64,000 nt of DNA from CAVQGZ01 sp963714455 (GTDB taxonomy: Bacteria; Actinomycetota; Actinomycetes; Jiangellales; Jiangellaceae). The translations under genes and the position numbers were made by a program. This document shows, piece by piece, positions 36,112 to 43,532 of this stretch (position 1 is its first letter; the number at the start of each line of letters is the position of its first letter). The DNA lies in NCBI GenBank assembly GCA_963714455.1, contig CAVQON010000015.1:310001-374000 (forward strand), read 5' to 3'. The notes beneath the pieces are model-generated. The model was not told the origin of the DNA. It searched no databases and saw only the letters and a list, made by a program, of their open reading frames with translations.

Positions 36112-37088
36112 TGCGCGTCGAGGTGCTGGGAGCCGGTGTCGTCGGTCTGAGCACGGCGCTCGCCCTCTGCCAGGACGGCCACCAGGTGACCGTGCGCGCG
36201 GCGCAGGTCGGTGACGCCACGACGTCGTCGGTCGCCGCGGCTCTCTGGTACCCGTACCTGGCCGCACCCGCCGACGCGACTCGGCGCTGGGGCGCGGTGA
36301 CCTACGACGTGCTGACGCGGCTGGCGGACGCAGACGCCTCCGCCGGCGTCGATGTGCGCGCCGGGGTGGAGCTGACCCACGGCGGTCCGCCACCGGACTG
36401 GGCCGCCGACGTCGCGGGCTTCGCCGCACTCGACACCACCGTCGGGTACCACCACGGCGACGGCACGCCGGCGGAGCACGGCTGGACGTTTCGCGCACCG
36501 GTGGCCGACATGACCCGCTACCTGCCGTGGCTGGCCGAGCAGGTGCTCGCTGCCGGCGGGCGGATCGACCGCTGCGACCCCATCGGACCGGGCGACCTGC
36601 AGCAGGTCACCTCCGGCACACAGGTGCGGGTGCTGTGCACCGGCCTGGGCAGCCACGGGCTCACCGGTGACCACGGCGTCCGTCCGGTGCGCGGGCAGGT
36701 GGTGCTGCTGGAGCAGGTCGGCGTGGACACCTGGGTGCTCGACGAGGCCGACGACCCGCAGCGACCCACCTACGTGGTCCCGCGTCGCGACGTGGTCGTG
36801 TGCGGCGGGACGGCGCTGCCCGACCGGTGGGACGACGCCGTCGACGACGAGACGACTCTCGACATCCTGCGCCGGTGCCGGACGCTGGTGCCGGCACTGC
36901 GCGACGCGCGGGTGCGCGGGGTGCGGGTCGGGCTGCGCCCCGTGCGTCCGCAGGTACGCCTGGATCGAGACGACTCGCTCGGTCCGGACGGGATCGCCAC
37001 GATCGCCTGCTACGGGCACGGCGGCGCCGGCGTGACGCTGTCGTGGGGGTGCGCCCGCGAGGTGGCCGCGATCGTCGGGTCGCTGTAG
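36111..37088 (+). CDS. D-amino-acid oxidase family flavoenzyme
   Basis: FAD-dependent oxidase of 325 residues. The dinucleotide-binding start VEVLGAGVVGLSTALALCQDGH is followed by SSVAAALWYPYLA, the arginine motif GLRPVRPQVRLD and the C-terminal signature CYGHGGAGVTLSWGCA, which matches the D-amino-acid oxidase pattern except that Cys replaces the usual His/Asn pair. It should oxidise D-amino acids to imino acids with H2O2 release; a D-aspartate oxidase or another DAO-fold oxidase is possible. Coupled to nucS by a one-base overlap, an odd pairing of DNA repair and a peroxide-forming enzyme. A perfect palindrome follows the stop. Confidence 0.85.
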   Translation: MRVEVLGAGVVGLSTALALCQDGHQVTVRAAQVGDATTSSVAAALWYPYLAAPADATRRWGAVTYDVLTRLADADASAGVDVRAGVELTHGGPPPDWAADVAGFAALDTTVGYHHGDGTPAEHGWTFRAPVADMTRYLPWLAEQVLAAGGRIDRCDPIGPGDLQQVTSGTQVRVLCTGLGSHGLTGDHGVRPVRGQVVLLEQVGVDTWVLDEADDPQRPTYVVPRRDVVVCGGTALPDRWDDAVDDETTLDILRRCRTLVPALRDARVRGVRVGLRPVRPQVRLDRDDSLGPDGIATIACYGHGGAGVTLSWGCAREVAAIVGSL

Positions 37089-37105
37089 CCGCCTCGGCGA
37101 GCCGC

Positions 37106-37127
37106 GTGTCCACCGATCGGTGGACAC
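37106..37127. promoter_or_regulatory. perfect 22-bp palindrome (half-site GTGTCCACCGA)
   Basis: GTGTCCACCGA followed directly by its exact reverse complement TCGGTGGACAC. It begins 17 bases after the oxidase stop and ends 55 bases before the exporter ATPase start. Perfect dyads of this length usually bind a dimeric regulator; it could also be the oxidase terminator stem, but no loop or T-run is present. Confidence 0.55.
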
Positions 37128-37170
37128 ACCTCTGTCCGCCTGGACGTGGCCCCGCGCCTGCTGCTGCGGC

Positions 37171-37176
37171 CATGCT
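37171..37176 (+). promoter_or_regulatory. -10-like hexamer CATGCT before the ABC ATPase gene
   Basis: CATGCT, 6 nt, then the ATG at 37183. No Shine-Dalgarno. Candidate leaderless promoter of the exporter/two-component operon. Confidence 0.3.
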
Positions 37177-37182
37177 GGACCC

Positions 37183-38049
37183 ATGACGACGACATCGACG
37201 CAGCGCGAGGCCCCGGTTCGGGTGGCAGGCTTGCGCAAGGCCTACGGCGGCACCCCCGCCGTCGACGGCATCGACCTCGACATCCACGCCGGCGAGGTCT
37301 TCGCCCTTCTCGGCCCGAACGGGGCCGGCAAGACAACCACCGTCGAGATGCTCGAGGGCTACCGCCGCCGCGACGCCGGCACGGTGAGCGTGCTCGGGGT
37401 CGACCCGTCGCACCCGACGCCGACGTGGCGCAGCCAGATCGGGATCGTCCTGCAGTCCAGCAGCGGCAGCGACGAGCTGACCGTCGACGAGCTCGTGCAC
37501 CACTACGCCGGCTACTACCCGAACGCCCGCGAGCCCGACGAGGTGATCGCTGCAGTTGGACTGACTGCCAAGCGGCGCACCCGCTCGCGACACCTGTCCG
37601 GTGGGCAACGGCGCCGCCTCGACGTCGCCCTGGGCATCCTCGGCCGCCCCCGACTGCTGTTCCTCGACGAGCCGACGACAGGGTTCGACCCCGAGGCGCG
37701 CCGTGAGTTCTGGGACCTGATCGACGGCCTCGCCGACGATCACGGCACCACCATCGTGCTCACCACGCACTACCTCGACGAGGCGGAGCACCTCGCCGAC
37801 CGCGTGGCGGTGATCGTCGACGGCCGGATCGTCGCCGTTGACGCCCCGGCGCTGCTCGCCGGTCGCGAGCGGGAGTCGGCCACCGTGCGGTGGCTGGAGG
37901 ACGGCGCGATGCGCAGCGTGCGCAGCGAGGTGCCCACCCGCACCGTGCACGAGCTGGCCGGCCGCTTCGACGGCGAGGTGCCCGGCCTCGAGGTCTCGCG
38001 TCCCAGCCTCGAAGATACGTACCTGCGACTGATCGGAGAGCAGCGATGA
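37183..38049 (+). CDS. ABC-2 exporter ATP-binding protein (DrrA-like)
   Basis: ATPase of 288 residues. Walker A LLGPNGAGKTTTVEML, Q-loop in IGIVLQSS, signature LSGGQRRRLDVALGI, Walker B PRLLFLDEPTTGFDP and H-loop LTTHYLDEAEHLADR are all present. The C-terminal 80 residues resemble the DrrA-type regulatory extension of drug and antibiotic exporters. The first gene of four that overlap by four bases or more (ATPase, permease, histidine kinase, response regulator). The pump substrate is unknown. Upstream lies a perfect 22-bp palindrome that could be its operator. Confidence 0.9.
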   Translation: MTTTSTQREAPVRVAGLRKAYGGTPAVDGIDLDIHAGEVFALLGPNGAGKTTTVEMLEGYRRRDAGTVSVLGVDPSHPTPTWRSQIGIVLQSSSGSDELTVDELVHHYAGYYPNAREPDEVIAAVGLTAKRRTRSRHLSGGQRRRLDVALGILGRPRLLFLDEPTTGFDPEARREFWDLIDGLADDHGTTIVLTTHYLDEAEHLADRVAVIVDGRIVAVDAPALLAGRERESATVRWLEDGAMRSVRSEVPTRTVHELAGRFDGEVPGLEVSRPSLEDTYLRLIGEQR

Positions 38050-38882
38050 GCCCCAGCACACGCACGGACACTTCTGCCGAGACCCGCCTGCCCTCAGTGG
38101 CTCGGGTCGGCCTGGCACGCACCCGCCTGGAGCTCACGGCGTTCTTCCGCGAGAAGGACGCGCTGATCTGGACCCTGCTCTACCCGATCGTGCTGCTGGC
38201 GATCTTCGGGTCGGTGTTCGACCAGGAGATCGCGCCGGGGGTCTCGTTCTCGCAGTACTTCCTCGCCGGGATGATCGCCACCGGCCTGATGCTGGTCTCG
38301 TTCCAGCAGCTGGCCATCGGGATCGCCCTGGAGCGCGACGACGGCACACTGAAGCGTCTCGAGGGAACGCCGATGCCCCGTGCGGCCTACTTCATCGGAA
38401 AGATCGGCATGGTGCTGGTGACCGCCGTCGCACAGATCACGCTGCTGCTCGTCGTCGCCGTGCTGTTCTTCGACATCGAGCTCCCGACCGACTCGTCGTC
38501 GTGGGCAACCTTCGCCTGGGTGTCAGTGCTGGGGATCACCAGCGGCACGCTGCTCGGGGTCGCGTTCTCGTCGATACCGCGCTCGGGCAAGTCGGCAGCG
38601 GCCGTCGTCACTCCCCCGCTGCTCATCCTTCAGTTCATCTCCGGCGTCTTCTTCGTCTTCACCCAGCTTCCCACCTGGATGCAGACCGTCGCGTCGCTGT
38701 TCCCGCTGAAGTGGATGGCCCAGGGCATGCGCTCGGTGTTCCTGCCCGACTACTTCGCCGCCGAGGAGGCTGCGGGAAGCTGGCAGCTGGGTCTGGTCGC
38801 GCTGGTGCTGGTGGCCTGGACCATCGGTGGCCTCGTGCTGGCACTCACCACCTTCCGCTGGCGCCGGCGGGACGACGGATGA
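38046..38882 (+). CDS. ABC-2 type permease
   Basis: Membrane protein of 278 residues with six predicted helices: ALIWTLLYPIVLLAIFGSVF, YFLAGMIATGLMLVSFQQL, GMVLVTAVAQITLLLVVAVLFF, FAWVSVLGITSGTLLGVAF, TPPLLILQFISGVFF and LGLVALVLVAWTIGGLVLAL. The ABC-2 pattern (GIALERDDGTLKRLEGTPM coupling helix, then SGVFFVFTQLPTWMQ) is present. ATG at 38046 overlaps the ATPase stop as ATGA. It forms the membrane part of the exporter. Confidence 0.9.
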   Translation: MSPSTRTDTSAETRLPSVARVGLARTRLELTAFFREKDALIWTLLYPIVLLAIFGSVFDQEIAPGVSFSQYFLAGMIATGLMLVSFQQLAIGIALERDDGTLKRLEGTPMPRAAYFIGKIGMVLVTAVAQITLLLVVAVLFFDIELPTDSSSWATFAWVSVLGITSGTLLGVAFSSIPRSGKSAAAVVTPPLLILQFISGVFFVFTQLPTWMQTVASLFPLKWMAQGMRSVFLPDYFAAEEAAGSWQLGLVALVLVAWTIGGLVLALTTFRWRRRDDG

Positions 38883-40087
38883 CCTCAGGCACGTCGGCCC
38901 CGGACTTCTGGACGCGCACCCGGGGTACCTGGCACGCGGTCTTCTACGGCCTGCTGGCCCTCATGGCCGTGCTGCTGCTCGCACTGGACGACCTGGACGA
39001 CACCGAAGTCCCCCTCGCGCTCGGATGCCTCGCGGTCATGGCGCTCGCCTACACGCTGGCGGGCAGGCGTGCCCTCGGACGCGACATGATCGGTCCGGCG
39101 CTGGCCTACCTGCTGCCGGCCTGGGGCGCGGTGTTCGTGCTCGCCGCCGTCGCGCCGGTCGGCTACGGACTGCTGTTCATCTTGTTCCCGCAGACCTGGG
39201 CGATGCTTCCACGCACGTGGCAAGCCGTCGCGTGGACGCTTGTAGCCGCCGGCGTGCTCGCCACGATCGCGGTGTGGCAGGGCGGCTTCGGCACCGACGC
39301 GGCGGTCGAGGCCTCACTGACGTTCGCGTTCAACGCGGGCCTGTCGTTGCTGCTGGGGCTGTGGATCACGGGCATCGCCCGCGAGAGCGACCGGCGTGCC
39401 GCGCTCATCGACGAGCTGCGGCGCACGCAGGCCGAGCTCGCCGAGGCCGAGCGCGACCGCGGCGTCATGGCCGAGCGCGAGCGCCTGGCGCACGAGATCC
39501 ACGACACGCTCGCGCAGGGGTTCACCTCCATCCTCGCCCTGGCCCGAGCGATCGACGCCGGGTGGGACGCCGACCCGGGTGCCGCGCGATCCCGGCTGGC
39601 CTTGCTGGAGGAGACCGCGTGCGAGAACGTCGCGGAGGCCCGTGCTCTCGTCGCGGCGCTGCGCCCGGTCGACCTCGACGACGCCGACCTGACGGGCGCG
39701 CTCGAGCGGGTGGTGGCGCGATTCTCCCGGGACTGCCCGACACAGGCTCGCCTCGAGGTTCGTGGCCAGGCGCGACCGCTGAGCCCACACACCGAGGTCG
39801 TGCTGCTGCGCGCCGCGCAGGAGGGACTCACGAACGTCCGCAAGCATGCCGGCGCCACCATGGTGGTGGTCCGGCTGACGTACGCGGACCCCGATGAGAG
39901 CATGGCAGCCAGTGGTGACCTGCCGGCCACGCTGGAGGTCATCGACGACGGGCGCGGAATCGTGCCGGGCACGGCCGAAGGCTTCGGCTTGTCCGGTATG
40001 CGGTCGCGAGCCGCCGCCATCGGCGGCTCGGTCGAGGTGGCCGCCGCAGACGAGGGAGGGACGCGCGTCCGTGTCGACGTCCGCTGA
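38879..40087 (+). CDS. NarL-type sensor histidine kinase (DesK/LiaS-like)
   Basis: Kinase of 402 residues. Five or six membrane helices occupy residues 19-165 with almost no external loop, so the sensor is the membrane domain itself, as in intramembrane-sensing kinases. A short coiled coil leads to HisKA_3 with the phospho-acceptor in ERLAHEIHDTLAQGF (H208 by alignment to ELHD) and a HATPase_c domain (N box LRAAQEGLTNVRKHA, G box IDDGRGI and GFGLSGMRSR). ATG at 38879 overlaps the permease stop. Cell-envelope stress or the exported drug are likely cues, from its place next to an ABC-2 pump (inference). Confidence 0.9.
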   Translation: MTSGTSAPDFWTRTRGTWHAVFYGLLALMAVLLLALDDLDDTEVPLALGCLAVMALAYTLAGRRALGRDMIGPALAYLLPAWGAVFVLAAVAPVGYGLLFILFPQTWAMLPRTWQAVAWTLVAAGVLATIAVWQGGFGTDAAVEASLTFAFNAGLSLLLGLWITGIARESDRRAALIDELRRTQAELAEAERDRGVMAERERLAHEIHDTLAQGFTSILALARAIDAGWDADPGAARSRLALLEETACENVAEARALVAALRPVDLDDADLTGALERVVARFSRDCPTQARLEVRGQARPLSPHTEVVLLRAAQEGLTNVRKHAGATMVVVRLTYADPDESMAASGDLPATLEVIDDGRGIVPGTAEGFGLSGMRSRAAAIGGSVEVAAADEGGTRVRVDVR

Positions 40088-40736
40088 GCCCCATCCGGCA
40101 CCCGTGCGTGTGCTGCTGGCCGACGACCACCCGGTCGTGCGGGCCGGCGTGGCCGGGATGCTGGACATCGAGCCCGACATCGAGGTCGTCGGCGAAGCCA
40201 CAAACGGCGCCGAGGCGCTGGCCCGCGCCCGAGTGCTGCGACCCGACGTAGTGCTCATGGACCTGCGGATGCCCGAGATGGACGGCGTCGCCGCCACGAC
40301 GGCGATCTGCGCCGAGCTGCCCGACGTCCACGTTCTGGTGCTGACCACCTACGACACCGACCGCGACATCGTGCGAGCTGTGGCAGCCGGTGCCACTGGG
40401 TACCTGCTCAAGGACGCTCCGCTGGCCGACCTCGCCGACGCCGTACGAGCCGCCGGGCGAGGCGAGACGGTGCTGGCCCCGCCGGTCGCGGCCCGTCTGG
40501 TGCGCCACGTGCAGGCGCCGGAGGCCGAGTCGTTGACCCGGCGTGAGACTCAGGTGCTGGTCCACGTCGCGCAAGGCATGACCAACGCCGAGATCGGACG
40601 TGCCCTGTTCATCAGCGAGGCCACGGTGAAGACCCACCTGCTGCGGGTGTTCGCCAAGCTCGATGTCGACGACCGCACCCGTGCGGTGATCGTGGCCTAC
40701 GAGCGCGGGCTGCTCGAGGGCGGATCCGCGCCGTAG
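40071..40736 (+). CDS. NarL/FixJ-family response regulator
   Basis: Regulator of 221 residues. Receiver domain with acidic D18/D19, phospho-acceptor D64 (VVLMDLRMPEMDG), conserved T and K (VLTTYD, YLLKD); linker; LuxR HTH starting SLTRRETQVLVHVAQG with EATVKTHLLRVFAKL. The GTG at 40071 overlaps the kinase 3' end by 17 bases. Partner of the preceding kinase; likely activates the exporter operon. The gene ends 25 bases from the convergent STAS gene. Confidence 0.9.
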   Translation: MSTSAEPHPAPVRVLLADDHPVVRAGVAGMLDIEPDIEVVGEATNGAEALARARVLRPDVVLMDLRMPEMDGVAATTAICAELPDVHVLVLTTYDTDRDIVRAVAAGATGYLLKDAPLADLADAVRAAGRGETVLAPPVAARLVRHVQAPEAESLTRRETQVLVHVAQGMTNAEIGRALFISEATVKTHLLRVFAKLDVDDRTRAVIVAYERGLLEGGSAP

Positions 40737-40761
40737 GCGCAGCGTCGGGCGTGGCGAGCCC

Positions 40762-41097
40762 TCAGGCGGCGGACCGGTTCGGGGTCCGCGCGCTCGGCGG
40801 CGCCCGACGCACAGTGAGCACCCGGTGCAGGCGGGTGACCGCGAGCAGCCGTGCCAGCGAAGGACCCACGCCCTCCAGAACGAGGTGGCGCCCCTGGTTG
40901 AGGGCGCGGCGATGGACGCTGACGATCAGGGCCAGTCCCGTGGCGTCGATCGCCACCAGCTGGCTCAGGTCGACGTGCACGTCGTCGTCGGCAGCGTCGA
41001 GCAGCGCGTGCAACGCCGACCGGACGTCGGCGACGCCGCGCACGTCGAGAAACCCCACCAGGCGCAGACCGCCGGAGGTCTTCTGGACCTCGGTCAC
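40762..41097 (-). CDS. STAS domain protein, anti-sigma factor antagonist-like
   Basis: Protein of 111 residues. STAS fold with GGLRLVGFLDVRGVADVRSALHALL and the loop VDLSQLVAIDATGLALIVSVHRRA, where the residue phosphorylated in SpoIIAA-like proteins (usually DSSG) is replaced (IDATG), so control by a serine kinase may be lost. The C-terminal 15 residues are basic. The GTG at 41097 is chosen for its strong GGGGGGAGG Shine-Dalgarno five bases upstream; an ATG at 41151 would add 18 residues that lie on the repeat-rich operator region. It probably acts in a sigma-factor partner-switch pathway whose other parts are not in this window. Confidence 0.75.
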   Translation of the reverse strand: MTEVQKTSGGLRLVGFLDVRGVADVRSALHALLDAADDDVHVDLSQLVAIDATGLALIVSVHRRALNQGRHLVLEGVGPSLARLLAVTRLHRVLTVRRAPPSARTPNRSAA

Positions 41098-41146
41098 ATC
41101 GGCCTCCCCCCACCGCGGGCACGGCAGTAGTGCGAGAGTAGTGAGA

Positions 41147-41170
41147 CTCATGTGACATGTGTGACATGAG
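41147..41170. repeat. tandem TGTGACATG repeat inside CTCATGT/ACATGAG inverted repeat
   Basis: Two exact copies of TGTGACATG abut at 41151-41159 and 41160-41168. Outer arms CTCATGT (41147-41153) and ACATGAG (41164-41170) are exact reverse complements around a 10-bp spacer. It sits in the promoter region between the divergent STAS and membrane-protein genes. Candidate operator; the TGTGA core recalls CRP/FNR-type sites but the second half is direct, not inverted. Confidence 0.5.
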
Positions 41171-41218
41171 AGAGCCGTCGGCGTGTCCCGTCCGGTCGCC
41201 CACGCGCTGACCGAGGGC

Positions 41219-41224
41219 CACAAT
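41219..41224 (+). promoter_or_regulatory. -10-like hexamer CACAAT before the small membrane gene
   Basis: CACAAT, 6 nt, then the GTG at 41231. No Shine-Dalgarno. Candidate leaderless promoter. Confidence 0.35.
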
Positions 41225-41230
41225 GGCGGC

Positions 41231-41563
41231 GTGCCGAGCTGGGGCAGCTTCTCCTACGCGTTCGGACCGCTGGTGGCGCTGGCCGGACTGGTGGTCATGG
41301 TGCTGATCCTTCGCTGGGCGTTCGCGCGAGGGCAGAGCGTCGTCGCCCCCGCCCCGCAGCCCGGTGACCCGCTCGACTACGGACTTCTCGTGCCGATCGC
41401 CGAGCCCACGTCCGTCGCGGAGGCGACGCGGATGCGGACCGCGCTGCAGGCCGCCGGCATCGTGTCAGGAGTCACGCAGACGACGAACGGCCTGCGGGTG
41501 ATGGTCTGGCCACGCGACGCCGTGCGGGCCGAGCAGGTACTCGGGACGTACCCGGGCGCCTGA
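41231..41563 (+). CDS. small membrane-anchored protein, function unknown
   Basis: Protein of 110 residues. One N-terminal membrane helix (YAFGPLVALAGLVVMVLILRWAF) followed by a cytoplasmic domain: DYGLLVPIAEPTSVAEATRMRTALQAAGIVSGVTQTTNGLRVMVWPRDAVRAEQVL. That domain has the beta-alpha-beta pattern of short signal-transducing (DUF2007-like) domains, in which a residue pair recalls 'xxVPxAxPTSxxEAxxxRxxLxxAGI'. I do not assign a function. GTG at 41231 is supported by the -10-like hexamer. The gene runs into the 3' end of murA (10-base gap, convergent). Confidence 0.65.
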   Translation: MPSWGSFSYAFGPLVALAGLVVMVLILRWAFARGQSVVAPAPQPGDPLDYGLLVPIAEPTSVAEATRMRTALQAAGIVSGVTQTTNGLRVMVWPRDAVRAEQVLGTYPGA

Positions 41564-41573
41564 GCCGGCCGGC

Positions 41574-42872
41574 TCAGGCGTAGGCGTCCTGCTCGTCGGG
41601 CTCGCGGGTCACCGTTGCGCCCAGGGCGCACAGCTGGGGAACGAAGTCGGGGTACCCCCGGTCGATGTGGTGCACCGAGGTCACCAGGGTCTCGCCCTCG
41701 GCAACCAGCCCGGCGAGCACCAGGCCGGCACCCGCCCTGATGTCGGTGGCCGCGACCGGTGCCCCGGACAGCGACTCCTTGCCGCGCACGGCGGCGTGGT
41801 GACCCTCGGTGCGCACGTCAGCCCCGAGCCGCGCCAGCTCGTTGACGAACATGAAGCGCGACTCGAAGACGTTCTCGGTGATCATCGACGTGCCGTCGGC
41901 GATCGAGTTGAGGGCGACGACCATCGGCTGAAGGTCGGTCGGAAAGCCCGGGTAGGGCAGCGTCACGACGTCGAAGGCACGGGGGCGCCGGTCCATGCGC
42001 ACCCGCATCCCGTCCGGCACGGTGCTCAGCCGGGCGCCGGCCCACGACAGCTTGTCGAGCACGATCTCGAGGTGCTCCGGCCGGGCGTTGGTGATGGTCA
42101 CGTCACCCTGGGTCATCACCGCGGCCACCGCCCATGTGCCGGTGACGATGCGGTCGGGGACCACGACGTGCTCGACCGGGTGCAAGCCCGCGACTCCTCG
42201 TACGACCACCGTCGACGACCCCGCGCCGTCGATCTCTGCGCCCATCGCCGCGAGCATCTGGCACAGGTCGACGATCTCCGGCTCCCGGGCCGCGTTGTCG
42301 ATGACCGTCGTGCCCTGGGCCAGGACGCCGGCCATGAGCAGGTTCTCCGTCGCCCCGACGCTCGGGAAGTCGAGCCACACCGACCTGCCCTGCAGGCCAC
42401 CCGGCGCCCTGGCGACGACGTTGCCGTGCTCGACGCCGATGCTGGCACCGAGGCGCTCCAGCCCGGCCAGGTGCATGTCGAGTCCGCGGGAGCCGATGTT
42501 GTCACCGCCGGGCAACGCCACCTCGGCCGCGCCCAGACGCCCGACCAGCGGACCCAGCACCGCGATGGAGGCCCGCAGCCGTCGCACCAGGCCGTAGGGC
42601 GCTCGGTGGCTCAGCTCGTCGTCACCGGGCACGGTGATCGCCACCGACGTGCCGAAGCGCTCGATGGAGCATCCGAGGTTCTCCAGCATCGCGGCCATGT
42701 ACCCGACGTCGAGGATGTCCGGCACGTCGTGCAGCACGCTGCGTCCCGGCGCCAGCAGCGCGGCCGCCATCAGCTTGAGCGCGCTGTTCTTGGCCCCCGC
42801 GATCCGCACGGTTCCGTCCAGCCGCGAACCGCCGTGCACGCGCAGGCGCTCCGGGATCGCGTCGGCAGCCAC
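41574..42872 (-). CDS. murA: UDP-N-acetylglucosamine 1-carboxyvinyltransferase MurA
   Basis: Protein of 432 residues, first committed enzyme of peptidoglycan synthesis, transferring enolpyruvate to UDP-GlcNAc. The EPSP-synthase fold motifs GAKNSALKLMAA (lysine and asparagine of the active site), RASIAVLGPLVGRLG and PDRIVTGTW are present. The active-site loop reads LPGGDNIGSRGLDMH, with D124 where most bacteria have the reactive cysteine targeted by fosfomycin. M. tuberculosis MurA also has Asp. Natural fosfomycin resistance is expected. The GTG at 42872 follows a TACGAT hexamer by 6 nt without Shine-Dalgarno. It is divergent from the adenosyltransferase gene with only 38 bases between starts. 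Confidence 0.95.
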   Translation of the reverse strand: MAADAIPERLRVHGGSRLDGTVRIAGAKNSALKLMAAALLAPGRSVLHDVPDILDVGYMAAMLENLGCSIERFGTSVAITVPGDDELSHRAPYGLVRRLRASIAVLGPLVGRLGAAEVALPGGDNIGSRGLDMHLAGLERLGASIGVEHGNVVARAPGGLQGRSVWLDFPSVGATENLLMAGVLAQGTTVIDNAAREPEIVDLCQMLAAMGAEIDGAGSSTVVVRGVAGLHPVEHVVVPDRIVTGTWAVAAVMTQGDVTITNARPEHLEIVLDKLSWAGARLSTVPDGMRVRMDRRPRAFDVVTLPYPGFPTDLQPMVVALNSIADGTSMITENVFESRFMFVNELARLGADVRTEGHHAAVRGKESLSGAPVAATDIRAGAGLVLAGLVAEGETLVTSVHHIDRGYPDFVPQLCALGATVTREPDEQDAYA

Positions 42873-42878
42873 GCGGTG

Positions 42879-42884
42879 ATCGTA
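42879..42884 (-). promoter_or_regulatory. -10-like hexamer TACGAT before murA
   Basis: On the minus strand TACGAT, 6 nt, GTG at 42872. No Shine-Dalgarno. Candidate leaderless promoter facing the one of the adenosyltransferase gene. Confidence 0.45.
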
Positions 42885-42898
42885 GGCGGCGCGACGCC

Positions 42899-42904
42899 TA
42901 GGCT
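42899..42904 (+). promoter_or_regulatory. -10-like hexamer TAGGCT before the adenosyltransferase
   Basis: TAGGCT, 6 nt, GTG at 42911. No Shine-Dalgarno. The two divergent -10 elements here are only 14 bases apart. Confidence 0.45.
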
Positions 42905-42910
42905 GGGGGC

Positions 42911-43498
42911 GTGGTGAACCTGACACGCATCTACACGCGAACCGGCGACGACGGGACGACGGCGCTGGGCGACTTCAGCCGGGTGCGCAAGACCGACACC
43001 CGGCTCGAGGCGTACGCCGACGTGGACGAGGCCAACTCGGCCATCGGGGTGGTGCTCGCCCTCGGTGACCTGCCCGACGAGGTCGCCGAGGTGCTGCGCA
43101 CCGTCCAGAACGACCTGTTCGACGTGGGCGCCGACCTGTGCACGCCGGTACGGGAGAACCCCGAGGTGCCGCCGCTGCGGGTGGACGAGGCGTACATCAC
43201 GTGGCTCGAGGAGCAGTGCGACCACTTCAACGCCGAGCTGGCGCCGCTGCGGTCGTTCATCCTTCCTGGCGGGACGCCGGCCGCAGCGCTGCTGCACGTG
43301 GCCCGCACGACCGTCCGCCGGGCCGAGCGCGCCACCTGGGCAGCGCTCTACGACCACGGCGAAGACATGAACGCCCTGCCCGCGACCTACCTCAACCGGC
43401 TCTCGGACCTGCTGTTCATCCTCTGCCGGCACGCCAACCGGGCCGAGTCCGGCGAGGTCGCCGACGTGCTCTGGGAGCCCGGCCGCCGCCAGTCCTGA
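42911..43498 (+). CDS. cob(I)alamin adenosyltransferase, PduO type
   Basis: ATP:corrinoid adenosyltransferase of 195 residues. N-terminal IYTRTGDDGTTALGDFSRVRKTD is the ATP-binding signature, followed by LEAYADVDEANSAIGVV, FILPGGTPAAALLHVARTTVRRAER and the C-terminal NRLSDLLFILCRHAN. It makes adenosylcobalamin, the cofactor of the mutase encoded about 15 kb to the left. GTG at 42911 (an adjacent in-frame GTG at 42914 is equivalent). It ends 34 bases from atpC, convergent. Confidence 0.94.
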   Translation: MVNLTRIYTRTGDDGTTALGDFSRVRKTDTRLEAYADVDEANSAIGVVLALGDLPDEVAEVLRTVQNDLFDVGADLCTPVRENPEVPPLRVDEAYITWLEEQCDHFNAELAPLRSFILPGGTPAAALLHVARTTVRRAERATWAALYDHGEDMNALPATYLNRLSDLLFILCRHANRAESGEVADVLWEPGRRQS

Positions 43499-43505
43499 CG
43501 CGCGT

Positions 43506-43527
43506 GCCGGCCACCCCGGCCGCCGGG
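43506..43527. terminator. possible bidirectional terminator between convergent genes
   Basis: In the 34-base gap, GCCGG/CCGGC (43506-43520) and CCCGG/CCGGG (43515-43527) can form alternative GC-rich stems. No T-run on either side, as is common in high-GC genomes. Position between the adenosyltransferase and the end of the atp operon is the main support. Confidence 0.3.
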
Positions 43528-43532
43528 CGGGA

